From: Pseudomonadota bacterium | GTDB lineage: Bacteria; Pseudomonadota; Alphaproteobacteria; Sneathiellales; Sneathiellaceae | Length of the DNA: 64,000 bases | Direction: 5' to 3' | Assembly: GCA_024743055.1 (NCBI GenBank) | Contig: JANSXH010000010.1 | Coordinates: 1 to 64,000 of the forward strand | Part shown: one piece after another, positions 43,234 through 52,253 of the stretch | How positions within the stretch are numbered: the stretch's first letter is position 1 | Layout of the letters: each line of letters opens with the position of its first letter | Notes under the pieces: model-generated | Databases searched by the model: none | Told to the model about the DNA's origin: nothing | The model's input: the letters and a program-made list of their open reading frames with translations, nothing else | Position numbers and translations under genes: made by a program

Positions 43234-44100
43234 ATGGACCTGGCAGCTGTCATTGTCGTTGAAACTGTTTACGCCGTTGCAAGCCTGATCCTGATCAGCG
43301 CCGGTCTCGCCATCGTGTTCGGCATGATGAAAGTCATCAATCTGGCGCATGGTGAGTTCATGATGATGGGCGGTTATGCCACCATCACTGCGGTCAATCT
43401 TGGGATCAATATCTATATTGCGATGTTGGTGATAGCGCCAATTGTCGTGGGTCTTATTGGCCTGCTAGTAGAACGACTGGTGATACGACATCTCTATGGC
43501 CGATTGGTTGATACCATGCTGGCGACCTGGGGATTGAGCCTGTTTTTTGTTGGTATCGTCACCATGATATTCGGCAACACGACGACCGGAATCTCGACCC
43601 CTATTCCCGGCATCTCGATCGGGGATTATCAGATCAATGGCTATAACTTCTTCATCGTCATTATTTCCATCCTGCTTGTCCTGCTGATTTACTTTGTCTT
43701 GAAAGGCACTCGCTTGGGACTTATCGCCCGCGGGACAATGCAGCGCTCAGACATGGCTGCCGCGCTCGGCTACAGTCCCGACCGAATATATATGGCGACA
43801 TTTTTTGTCGGCTCGGCTCTCTCGGGTCTGGCCGGCGCTGTGCTCGCGCCGCTCGTCGGCCTAGTTCCTTCATCCGGAGGGGCCTATATCGCAAAAGCCT
43901 TTATCACCGTGATCTCTGGAGGGCCGTCGGTCATCGCCGGGCTGATCAGCAGCGGCGGATTTTTTGGAGTGGTCAATCAGTTCTTTACCTTTGCCATTTC
44001 CCCCGTAGTGGGAGAGGTGGCGCTGCTGGTTTCTGCCGTGATCTTGCTCCGGCTCTTACCGCAAGGGGTGACGGGTCGCTTCCTTAAAGGAAAGCTGTAA
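43234..44100 (+). CDS. Amide/urea-type ABC permease (UrtB/LivH-like)
   Basis: 288 residues with about eight hydrophobic stretches. Family sequences are INLAHGEFMMMGGYATITAV and the ATPase-facing loop TRLGLIARGTMQRSDMAAAL. FITVISGGPSVIAGLISSGG near the C-terminus corresponds to the VGG-type loop. It overlaps the next permease gene by one base (TAATG). Confidence 0.88.
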   Translation: MDLAAVIVVETVYAVASLILISAGLAIVFGMMKVINLAHGEFMMMGGYATITAVNLGINIYIAMLVIAPIVVGLIGLLVERLVIRHLYGRLVDTMLATWGLSLFFVGIVTMIFGNTTTGISTPIPGISIGDYQINGYNFFIVIISILLVLLIYFVLKGTRLGLIARGTMQRSDMAAALGYSPDRIYMATFFVGSALSGLAGAVLAPLVGLVPSSGGAYIAKAFITVISGGPSVIAGLISSGGFFGVVNQFFTFAISPVVGEVALLVSAVILLRLLPQGVTGRFLKGKL

Positions 44101-45131
44101 TGCGGGAAATCACCTTGCAGCGTTTTGCCATTGCCTTGGTCATTGCCGGAATCGTCATGACGTTACTGCCGCTGATGGTCGGAACCTATACCCTGACCCT
44201 TCTGCTGGTCTATGGCATGCTGGCCATGAGCCTTGGCCTGATCTGGGGGTTTGGCGGAATTCTTTGTTTTGGTCAGGCGGCGTTTTTTGGTTTGGGCGCT
44301 TATGCCTATGCTATCGCCGCCATTAATTTCGGGGAAAGCACTGTACCGATGATTATTGCCGTGCTGGTCCCTGCTGCCTTTGCCGCCGTTCTCGGCGGGA
44401 TGATGTTCTATGGGCGGCTTGGGGATGTGTATCTCGGGGTAATTACCCTGGTTGTCACATTGATCTTTTTCAAATTCATGAACTCAACGGCGGGACCGGA
44501 ATATGTCATCGGCACGGCACGCCTCGGTGGGTTTAACGGTATTCCGGGTTATCAGACCCTGAATGTGCCCGGTCTACCAGAGCAATATATCTATGGCGAC
44601 AGCCTCTATTACGTGACCTTTATTGCCCTTTTTGTCGTCTATTGGCTGGTCAATTGGGTGCTGCAAAGCCCGTTTGGCCGGGTCGCTGTTGCTATCCGCG
44701 AGAACGAGCAACGTGCGTCTTTGATGGGCTATGACATCCGGGCGCGCAAGACTGTTCTATTCGCTGTAGGTGGAGCCATTGCCGGATTGGCTGGGGCCTT
44801 TTATGCCAACTGGGCCGAAATCGTAACGCCCGGCCTGTTCAGTCTTGGTCAATCCGCTGAGATCATCATCTGGTGCATTGTCGGAGGCCTCGGAACTCGG
44901 CTCGGGCCGATCCTGGGAGCCGCCGGTCTCGCCTATCTCAAGTTCAAGCTGGGACAGCAGATGCTCATCGATAACGCGGTGATCACCGGCATCATTCTGG
45001 TTTTGTTTGTGCTGTTCCTGCCAAAGGGGCTGGTTCCGGCGATCGAGAAAATCTGGCGCTTGAGTGTCGGGCGAAAGCGGGGGCGGCGTCCGGCTCGATC
45101 GCGGCGGGGAAGGGCGGCGAGCCATGGCTGA
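44100..45131 (+). CDS. Amide/urea-type ABC permease (UrtC/LivM-like)
   Basis: 343 residues. Hallmarks are GGILCFGQAAFFGLGAYAYA and SPFGRVAVAIRENEQRASLM, with GGLGTRLGPILGAAGLAY near the end. The C-terminus has an unusually basic tail ([17 protein letters not shown]) whose codons overlap the start of the ATPase gene by 8 bp; the tail may be a by-product of that overlap. Confidence 0.88.
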   Translation: MREITLQRFAIALVIAGIVMTLLPLMVGTYTLTLLLVYGMLAMSLGLIWGFGGILCFGQAAFFGLGAYAYAIAAINFGESTVPMIIAVLVPAAFAAVLGGMMFYGRLGDVYLGVITLVVTLIFFKFMNSTAGPEYVIGTARLGGFNGIPGYQTLNVPGLPEQYIYGDSLYYVTFIALFVVYWLVNWVLQSPFGRVAVAIRENEQRASLMGYDIRARKTVLFAVGGAIAGLAGAFYANWAEIVTPGLFSLGQSAEIIIWCIVGGLGTRLGPILGAAGLAYLKFKLGQQMLIDNAVITGIILVLFVLFLPKGLVPAIEKIWRLSVGRKRGRRPARSRRGRAASHG

Positions 45132-45840
45132 AACCGTTCTTGAAACCGTCAATCTGACCATGCGCTTCGGCGGGGTCACTGCCTGTGACAATGTCGATTT
45201 CAGCCTTAAAGCCCGAGAGCTGCGCTGTCTGATCGGCCCCAATGGAGCGGGAAAAACCACCTTCTTCAAATGCCTCACTGGTTTGCTGACACCGACGGAA
45301 GGTCAGGTCATCATGCGCGGTGAAGAGACAACAAACTGGGATACCCATGTGATTGCTTCGGAGGGTGTGGGGATTAAGACCCAGGTGCCAAATGTGTTGG
45401 ACGGGGTATCCGTCCAGGAAAACATCTGGCTCGCGGCCCGACGATTCTGTTCGAGCGCAGACGCCAGTCGAAAAACTGAAGAAGTTATCGACCGCCTTTC
45501 CCTAAGCACGATTGCGACCAGTGAAGTCGGGCGTCTTGCTCATGGGGAGCGGCAGCGGGTCGAACTTGGCATTGTTGCCGCCGGGGATCCCTGGCTTGTG
45601 CTGCTGGACGAGCCCGCCGCCGGCATGACGTCCGATGATGTGGAACAGATGATCGAAATTATCCATGACATGACCAAAACGGCCGCCGTCATCATTGTCG
45701 AGCATGACATGCAGTTTATCCGTTCCGTTGCCACGGAAGTCACCGTCTTCCACCAGGGCCGCATCCTGATGGAGGACCATGTGGACACCGTGATGTCAGA
45801 TCCAACGGTCCGCAATGTGTATCTTGGAAAGAAGGCGTGA
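45124..45840 (+). CDS. Amide/urea-type ABC ATPase (UrtD/LivG-like)
   Basis: 238 residues from MAETVLETVNLTMRFGGVTA; an upstream frame from 45064 lies inside the permease gene. Walker A GPNGAGKTTFFKC, signature AHGERQRVELGIVAA (the LSGGQ core reads LAHGERQ), Walker B LVLLDEPAAGM, switch region IIVEHDMQFI. It stops 3 bp before the fused ATPase-amidase gene. It is expected to form the heterodimer with the N-terminal domain of that fusion. Confidence 0.88.
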   Translation: MAETVLETVNLTMRFGGVTACDNVDFSLKARELRCLIGPNGAGKTTFFKCLTGLLTPTEGQVIMRGEETTNWDTHVIASEGVGIKTQVPNVLDGVSVQENIWLAARRFCSSADASRKTEEVIDRLSLSTIATSEVGRLAHGERQRVELGIVAAGDPWLVLLDEPAAGMTSDDVEQMIEIIHDMTKTAAVIIVEHDMQFIRSVATEVTVFHQGRILMEDHVDTVMSDPTVRNVYLGKKA

Positions 45841-45843
45841 ACA

Positions 45844-48237
45844 ATGACGGGAGACGATCTTTTATTCCAGCTCAAAGGTCTTGCCAGCGGCTACGGCAAG
45901 GTCCCGGTCCTGCATGGGGTTGATCTCAATGTTGAAGAGGGTGAGATCGTTGGCATTCTCGGCCATAACGGTATGGGCAAGTCAACTCTTTTGAAAACGG
46001 CCATGGGTTTCTTACCGGCAACAGCCGGCAGCATTCGTTACCGCGGAAATGATATCACCCGCTTCTCGCCCAATGACCGGGCGCAACTGGGGATCGCTTA
46101 TGTGCCGCAGGGGCGAGGCATCTTTCCGCAACTTAGCGTGCGCGATAATTTGCGCTTTGCCTATATGGATAACGGACAAGGAGATGAAACGGATACTCTG
46201 GCAGATGTACTGGCGGATTTTCCGAGGCTTGAGCGGCTATTGGATCGGGAGGGGGGTGCGCTCTCCGGCGGGGAACAGCAGCTTTTGGCCCTGGCCCGTT
46301 CCCTGATGTCAGATCCGGAATTCTTGCTGCTGGACGAACCGACGGAGGGGATCCAGCCGTCGATCATTGAAGAAATGGCGGAGACCCTTCTCGAGATCCG
46401 TAAAAGTCGGGATTTCGGTATTTTGCTGGTGGAGCAGAATTTTGACTTCATTGCTGACCTTTCCGACCGGGTTTTGGTGCTGGAACGGGGGCGGGTGACG
46501 GGGGAGCTTTCCCGATCCGACCTTTCAGATACGAATAAGGTCAACAGTTTCCTCGGCTTTGGGGCCGCGCGGACGACCCGGGCTGGCGCGGATATTGCCC
46601 TCTCTAAATCTTCACAGCCTAGATCCCAAACACCTCCTGCCGAGGCCCGCAGAACGGCCCGAGCGGAGCCTTACGTATCAACGGTGCCGGAGCCCGGCCA
46701 GACCAACAATTCGGTGACATATATGACAGTAAAACGCCCCAGCCTGACCCAGATGCGTGACATGGCAGACCAGTTTGGCATGTCTCTGAGCGACGCCCAG
46801 CTTGCAGAATTCTCCGAGATCATGGAGCCTTATATCCAAGCTTACGATCGCCTGGATGCCATGCCTGACAATTTGCCGGAAGTGCGCTATCCCCGCTCTC
46901 CAGGCTATCGTCCGACACCGAGTGAGAACCCGCTTAATGCATGGTATTACAAGACGGATATCAAGGGGGCTCTGGATGGCCCGCTCCGCGGTAAGAAAAT
47001 TGCGATCAAGGATACGGTTTGTGTTGCCGGGGTGCCGATGATGAACGGATCCTCGATCATGGAAGGCTATACGCCAGAGATTGACGCCACCATCATCACC
47101 CGCATTCTGGATGCGGGTGGCACCATTGCCGGCAAGTCCCATTGTGAAAATCTGTGTCTGTCCGGTGGCAGCCATACAAATGCTACCGGTCCGGTCCATA
47201 ATCCCTGGAAGCACGGCTATATGGCCGGTGGTTCTTCGAGCGGTTCGGCAGCTCTTGTTGCCGCCGGTGAGGTGGATATGGCCATCGCCGGGGATCAGGG
47301 AGGATCCATCCGCATTCCTTCCTCGAATTGCGGATGTTATGGGATGAAAGCGACCCATGGACTGGTGCCCTATACCGGTGTCATGCCTGTTGAACAGACT
47401 ATCGATCATGTCGGCCCTGTGACCAATAATGTGGCCGACAATGCCCTGTTTCTGGAAGTCCTGGCGGGGGAAGACGGCCTCGATCCCCGGCAATATGCTC
47501 CGAAAACCTACCGCTATACGGAGGCCCTCGGCAAGGGCTGTGCGGGATTGCGGATCGGGGTATTGAAAGAAGGTTTTGATCGGCCGGAAAGCGAAGCCGA
47601 CGTGGATGCCAAAGTGCGGGCAGGAGCGGCCCGGCTTGCGGAGCTTGGCGCCATTGTTAGTGAAGTCTCAATCCCCGAGCATGATCTCGCTGGGGATGCC
47701 TGGGTCGCGATAACGATTGAAGGATTGCAAGATCATATGATGCATGGCAATTGTGCCGGCACCAATTATAAAGGCCTGTTTCTGCCCTCGATGATTGATC
47801 ATTTTGCCAGCTGGCGCGGCCGGGCGGATGAGCTTTCGGATTCTTTGAAAACCTGCATGTTCATCGGTGAATTCTTCCAGACCCAGTATCGGGGCAGGTT
47901 CTATGGCAAGGCTCAGAATCTGATGCGGCTGGTGCGGGCGAAATACAAAGAAGCGCTCAAATCCTATGATCTGCTTCTTGTACCGACAGTCCCCATGAAA
48001 CCGCAGAAAATACCGGGCCCTGCGGTTAGTATGACTGAGTATGTGACCCGGGCTTTTGAAATGGTCGGCAACACAGCGGCCTTCAATGCCGGCCATTTTC
48101 CGGCGATGTCAATTCCATGTGGTCTTAGTGAAGGTTTACCGATAGGATTAATGCTTATCGGGGATGATTATTGTGAAACGACGATCTACCGTGCGGCACA
48201 TGCCTTCGAGCAGAGCGGGGACTGGCGCACGTTTTGA
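45844..48237 (+). CDS. Fusion of UrtE/LivF-type ABC ATPase and amidase-signature amidase
   Basis: 797 residues in one uninterrupted frame. Residues 1-240 form a complete UrtE-like ATPase: Walker [13 protein letters not shown], signature [14 protein letters not shown], Walker [21 protein letters not shown]. Residues about 241-293 are a Ser/Pro/Arg/Ala-rich linker. From residue 294 ([20 protein letters not shown]) the chain matches a full-length nitrile-pathway type amidase including its helical N-terminal domain. Catalytic Lys389 is in AIKDTV, the Ser pair 464-465 in GGSSSGSAA, nucleophile Ser488 in [10 protein letters not shown]. An internal ATG at 46723 (codon 294), with a weak GGTG site 8 bp before it, might give free amidase of 504 residues. 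The role would be import of an amide and its hydrolysis at the inner face of the transporter. Confidence 0.9.
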   Translation: MTGDDLLFQLKGLASGYGKVPVLHGVDLNVEEGEIVGILGHNGMGKSTLLKTAMGFLPATAGSIRYRGNDITRFSPNDRAQLGIAYVPQGRGIFPQLSVRDNLRFAYMDNGQGDETDTLADVLADFPRLERLLDREGGALSGGEQQLLALARSLMSDPEFLLLDEPTEGIQPSIIEEMAETLLEIRKSRDFGILLVEQNFDFIADLSDRVLVLERGRVTGELSRSDLSDTNKVNSFLGFGAARTTRAGADIALSKSSQPRSQTPPAEARRTARAEPYVSTVPEPGQTNNSVTYMTVKRPSLTQMRDMADQFGMSLSDAQLAEFSEIMEPYIQAYDRLDAMPDNLPEVRYPRSPGYRPTPSENPLNAWYYKTDIKGALDGPLRGKKIAIKDTVCVAGVPMMNGSSIMEGYTPEIDATIITRILDAGGTIAGKSHCENLCLSGGSHTNATGPVHNPWKHGYMAGGSSSGSAALVAAGEVDMAIAGDQGGSIRIPSSNCGCYGMKATHGLVPYTGVMPVEQTIDHVGPVTNNVADNALFLEVLAGEDGLDPRQYAPKTYRYTEALGKGCAGLRIGVLKEGFDRPESEADVDAKVRAGAARLAELGAIVSEVSIPEHDLAGDAWVAITIEGLQDHMMHGNCAGTNYKGLFLPSMIDHFASWRGRADELSDSLKTCMFIGEFFQTQYRGRFYGKAQNLMRLVRAKYKEALKSYDLLLVPTVPMKPQKIPGPAVSMTEYVTRAFEMVGNTAAFNAGHFPAMSIPCGLSEGLPIGLMLIGDDYCETTIYRAAHAFEQSGDWRTF

Positions 48238-48253
48238 AACGGGAGAATGCACC

Positions 48254-50020
48254 TTGTCTATTTTGGATGAAAGCCTTGCGGATCAGATTACGGGCGGGAC
48301 GGGAAAAGCAGCAAGCACTTATGAAGCCGCCGTTATAGCACCTCAAGATAACAAGTCTTATGTTGCCGGGGATAAATCGGACCCCTTGAAATATATGACC
48401 ATCCCGGAGATGGTCCGTCAAACCGTGGCCAAGTTTGGCCCGCGCGATGCCGTTGTCTTTCCGGCTGAAGACCGAACCCTGTCCTATTATGATTTTGATC
48501 GGGAGATTGATCTGCTGGCCTCTGGCTTCCTGGCGCTTGGACTGAAAAAAGGGGATCGGGTCGGCATCTGGTCACCCAATAATTTTGAGTGGATTTTGAC
48601 CCAATATGCGACAGCCCGTATCGGCGTCATTCAGGTCAATATCAATCCGGCCTATCGCTTGTCGGAGTTGGAATATGCCTTGAATAAATCCGGCTGTAAG
48701 GCCCTGATCACGGCGGAGTCTTTCAAGACTTCCGACTATCTGTCGATGATCCGGACCCTGGCCCCGGAAATTGATACGAGTGAGCCCGGACGGCTTTCCG
48801 CGGACAAATTACCAGCCCTTGAAATCGTCATTGGCATCAGTGAAGATCCAGGGCCCGGTATCTTTCCGTTCAAGGAAATACAGGCTCTGGGCGGCCCGGC
48901 CCAGCAATTAAGACTGGATGACATTACCAAGTCCCTGTCGCCAGACGATCCTATCAATATTCAATTTACCTCCGGGACGACCGGGGCGCCAAAAGGGGCG
49001 ACCCTGACCCATTTCAATATCGTCAATAACGCCTCTCAGGTTGTGGATCGGATGAATTTCACTGAGGCCGACCGGCTCTGTATTCCAGTGCCTCTCTATC
49101 ATTGCTTTGGCATGGTCATGGGGTCGCTGGGTTGTGTGACCCACGGCGCCAGTATGGTCTTTCCCGGCGAAGCATTTGATCCGGAAGAAACTCTGGCAGC
49201 GGTCGCCAAAACCAAGTGCACTGCGCTTTATGGCGTGCCCACCATGTTTGTCGGCATGCTCGATCATCCAAAGCTGAAGGACTATGATCTCTCAAGCTTG
49301 CGAACCGGGGTGATGGCTGGTGCGCCCTGTCCGATCGAAGTGATGAAACGGGTCAATCAGGAAATGAACATGTCGGAGGTTACCATCTGCTATGGCATGA
49401 CGGAAACCTCCCCGGTGTCATTCCAGAGCGATGTGGATGATCCGATTGAGAAAAGAGTGTCAACCGTTGGCCGGATCCTGCCGCATGTGGAGGTCAAGGT
49501 GGTGGACGAAAACGGGGTCGCCGTCCCCGTCGGCCAGCAGGGAGAGCTCTGGACCCGTGGTTATTCTGTCATGCAGGGCTATTGGGATGAGGAAGAGAAA
49601 ACAAAAGATGCCATCGTCGATGGTGGCTGGATGCGGACGGGTGATCTCGCCATCCTAGATGAGGAAGGATATTGCCAGATTGTTGGCCGCCTCAAGGATA
49701 TGATCATTCGCGGTGGTGAGAATATCTATCCCAGAGAGATTGAGGAATTTCTCTTTACCCATCCTGATATCCAGGAAGTGCAGGTCTTTGGTATTCCCGA
49801 TGAAAGGTTTGGCGAAGAAGTCTGCACCTGGATCGTGGCGCGCGATGACGCCGAGATCACCGAGCAGGGCATTAAAGATTTCTGTAAAAATCAGATCGCT
49901 CATTATAAAGTACCCCGACATGTCAGGGTCGTTTCAGAATTACCGATGACGGTCACCGGAAAACCGCAGAAATTTGTCATGCGGGATGAAATGGTGAAAT
50001 ATCTGGAAGGCGGGGCATAA
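48254..50020 (+). CDS. Medium-chain/fatty acyl-CoA synthetase (AMP-forming)
   Basis: 588 residues from TTG at 48254, which follows GGGAG at 8 bp and sits just after the amidase stop; the longer frame begins inside the amidase gene. ATP loop [50 protein letters not shown], and the catalytic Lys in [13 protein letters not shown]. This is the ACSF2/FadD-like group. It would activate the carboxylic acid freed by the amidase to its CoA thioester. It lies 16 bp after the fusion gene. Confidence 0.88.
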   Translation: MSILDESLADQITGGTGKAASTYEAAVIAPQDNKSYVAGDKSDPLKYMTIPEMVRQTVAKFGPRDAVVFPAEDRTLSYYDFDREIDLLASGFLALGLKKGDRVGIWSPNNFEWILTQYATARIGVIQVNINPAYRLSELEYALNKSGCKALITAESFKTSDYLSMIRTLAPEIDTSEPGRLSADKLPALEIVIGISEDPGPGIFPFKEIQALGGPAQQLRLDDITKSLSPDDPINIQFTSGTTGAPKGATLTHFNIVNNASQVVDRMNFTEADRLCIPVPLYHCFGMVMGSLGCVTHGASMVFPGEAFDPEETLAAVAKTKCTALYGVPTMFVGMLDHPKLKDYDLSSLRTGVMAGAPCPIEVMKRVNQEMNMSEVTICYGMTETSPVSFQSDVDDPIEKRVSTVGRILPHVEVKVVDENGVAVPVGQQGELWTRGYSVMQGYWDEEEKTKDAIVDGGWMRTGDLAILDEEGYCQIVGRLKDMIIRGGENIYPREIEEFLFTHPDIQEVQVFGIPDERFGEEVCTWIVARDDAEITEQGIKDFCKNQIAHYKVPRHVRVVSELPMTVTGKPQKFVMRDEMVKYLEGGA

Positions 50021-50059
50021 GAAAAAACGGTAGTATGTCGACATCCTCGGGAGGAAAAT

Positions 50060-51691
50060 ATGGATCTTGATCAGTTTAACCGCGATTATCAGCAGGCGAG
50101 ATCCGAGTATCATCTCGACATCCCTGATGACTTCAATTTTGCTTTTGATGTGATTGATGCGCGGGGTCGGGAGAGGGACGCCGTTTCCGTTATCGCAGTG
50201 TCGCGGGATGGCTCGAAAATCGAGGATGTGACCTATTCGCAGTTTTCTGATCAGTCCAGCCGGCTTGCCAATGCCCTAACGTCCCTCGGGATATCTAAAG
50301 GGGATTTTGGCTGTATCGTTATTGGCCGGGTGCCAGCCTGGTATACGGTGCTGTTTGGCTGCATGAAGATCGGGGCTGTTTCTATGCCCGGGACCAATCT
50401 GCTGACGGCCAAGGATCTGGCCTACCGGATTCAAAAGTCAGAAGCGAAATTCATTATTGTGGCGCCGGAGCACTGTCCGAAATTTGAGGAAGTGCGGGAT
50501 CAATGCCCAACGATTGAACATTGCATTGTCACCGGCGGGGAATATCCGGGCTGGCTTTCTCTTGAAGAGCTGATTGCGGAGGCATCGCCGGAATTTGACC
50601 GGGCATCCGCCGAACCGACTGTCGCCAGTGATATGATGATGGCCTATTTTACCTCCGGCACCACCTCCCTTCCTAAAATGGTGCCGCGGGATTTCGGCTA
50701 TGGGTTGGCCCATGCGGCGACGGCTCTATTCTGGATGGATTTGCGCGATGGGGATGTGCATTGGACTCTGACTGATACGGGCTGGGCCAAGGCGGCCTGG
50801 GGTCTGTTATTTCCACCGTTGCTGGCCGGATCAAAGATTGTTCTCTATGACGGGGAAGGGGCGTTCGATCCGATTTTCCATTTGGAATTCATTGAAAAGC
50901 TGAAGGTCTCCACTTTCTGCGCGCCGCCAACGGTCTATCGTCTGTTCGCACAGCAGGATCTGACACCTTTTGATTTCTCGAGCCTGCGCCGGTCTCTCGG
51001 TGCCGGAGAACCGCTCAACCCGGAGGTTATCCGTTATTGGGAGGAGCATACGGGCAATATCATCGCCGATGGCTATGGCCAGACGGAGACCATCAATATT
51101 GTCGGTAATTTCCCCGGAATGGAAGTGCGCTATGGTTCCATGGGACTGCCGGTGCCCGGATTTGATGTGGATATCGTCGATGATGATGGTAATCGTCTGC
51201 CTGATGAGGAGGTCGGGCATATCGCTGTGGCAACGACCGGCGACTGGCCCAAAGGCCTGTTCAACGGCTATTATACGGGCGCCGAGCCGGATACCGACTC
51301 CTTTCATGACGGGTGGTACTATACGGGTGATACAGCGAAGCGGGATAAAGATGGCTATCTCTGGTTTGTTGGTCGCGCCGATGACCTGATCAGTTCCGGC
51401 GGCTATCGGATCAGTCCGTTTGAGGTGGAAAGCGCCCTTCTAGAGCATCCAGAAGTGGTCGAAAGCGCCGTGATCGGTGTGCCTGATGAAACCCGCGGGC
51501 AGCTTGTTAAGGCCTATATCATCCTCACGGATCCGAGCGGAGCAAGTGACGCGAAGGCGTCAGAAATTCAGGATTTCTGCAAGAACCTCACGGCGCCTTA
51601 CAAATATCCGCGGGAAGTGGAATTCGTCACCAGCCTGCCCAAAACTATCTCCGGCAAGATCCGCCGGGTGGAGCTGCGCGAAGAGAGCTAA
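50060..51691 (+). CDS. ACSM-like acyl-CoA synthetase (AMP-forming)
   Basis: 543 residues; GGGAGGAAAAT precedes the ATG. Motifs are FTSGTTSLPKMVPRDF, DGYGQTETINIVGNFPGM, YYTGDTAKRDKDGYLWFVGR and PKTISGKIRRVELRE with the catalytic Lys. Sequence order is that of medium-chain/benzoate-type ACSM synthetases. It is 39 bp after the first ligase; two ligases of different subfamilies in one locus suggest either a range of acids or two successive acids in a pathway. Convergent with the IalB-like gene, 20 bp away. Confidence 0.88.
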   Translation: MDLDQFNRDYQQARSEYHLDIPDDFNFAFDVIDARGRERDAVSVIAVSRDGSKIEDVTYSQFSDQSSRLANALTSLGISKGDFGCIVIGRVPAWYTVLFGCMKIGAVSMPGTNLLTAKDLAYRIQKSEAKFIIVAPEHCPKFEEVRDQCPTIEHCIVTGGEYPGWLSLEELIAEASPEFDRASAEPTVASDMMMAYFTSGTTSLPKMVPRDFGYGLAHAATALFWMDLRDGDVHWTLTDTGWAKAAWGLLFPPLLAGSKIVLYDGEGAFDPIFHLEFIEKLKVSTFCAPPTVYRLFAQQDLTPFDFSSLRRSLGAGEPLNPEVIRYWEEHTGNIIADGYGQTETINIVGNFPGMEVRYGSMGLPVPGFDVDIVDDDGNRLPDEEVGHIAVATTGDWPKGLFNGYYTGAEPDTDSFHDGWYYTGDTAKRDKDGYLWFVGRADDLISSGGYRISPFEVESALLEHPEVVESAVIGVPDETRGQLVKAYIILTDPSGASDAKASEIQDFCKNLTAPYKYPREVEFVTSLPKTISGKIRRVELREES

Positions 51692-51711
51692 TTCCATTTC
51701 ACACAGGTGAG

Positions 51712-52239
51712 CTACTGTATTTTCTCGTAGGCTGATGTGAATCCAATCAGGGACATCGGGACCATGAGGGGCTGCCTGTTTGCCGATTGCACATTTATGT
51801 TGAGCTTCTGACCGTTAAAGAGCTGCTTCAGTTGATCTGAGGTGAGGGGGCTGGCGGCATAGCATCCGTTAGCTTCGCAAGTCTGAAATTCGAGTTTCTG
51901 AAATTTGTTGCTGTCTACATCCAATGTAACACCCGCCGGAAGATAGGTGCCAAGCGGCCCTTGGATCATCAGAACAGGCTTCAGGGTCTCCGCCGGAACA
52001 CGAATGGTGATCTGCATTAGCAAGCGGCCGGTTTGGGTGACGACGGCGCGTTGTTCAATTGAACAATCCGGAGCTGCTTCGCGGGAGGTAGCGGCACATC
52101 GGACCGACCAGGATGATTTGGCGCCAGTCGCCTGGGTATCGGGAGATGCGGTCTGCGCCTGACTGTTCGAGATTGTAATTCCAGCGAGAAGGAGTGTTCC
52201 GATGGCAACCAGCGTTGTAAATATCTGAGGTAACTGCAA
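51712..52239 (-). CDS. IalB-family (invasion-associated locus B) exported protein
   Basis: 175 residues from TTG at 52239, after AGGAAAGGAAAC; a longer frame would run into the autotransporter gene. Signal peptide LQLPQIFTTLVAIGTLLLAG ends near SQAQ. The mature part shows WSVRCAA, CSIEQRAVVTQTGRLLMQIT and CEANGCYAASPLTSDQLKQL, the four-cysteine pattern of the family. It begins 14 bp after the stop of the giant autotransporter gene, so the two are probably one transcript. The family is periplasmic; its molecular role is unknown. Confidence 0.85.
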   Translation of the reverse strand: MQLPQIFTTLVAIGTLLLAGITISNSQAQTASPDTQATGAKSSWSVRCAATSREAAPDCSIEQRAVVTQTGRLLMQITIRVPAETLKPVLMIQGPLGTYLPAGVTLDVDSNKFQKLEFQTCEANGCYAASPLTSDQLKQLFNGQKLNINVQSANRQPLMVPMSLIGFTSAYEKIQ

Positions 52240-52253
52240 TTTTGTTTCCTTTC

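Noticed and set aside
48164-48253. Longer N-terminus of the first acyl-CoA synthetase starting inside the amidase
   Set aside because: The upstream codons overlap the conserved amidase C-terminus; the TTG at 48254 has a GGGAG site at the right distance.
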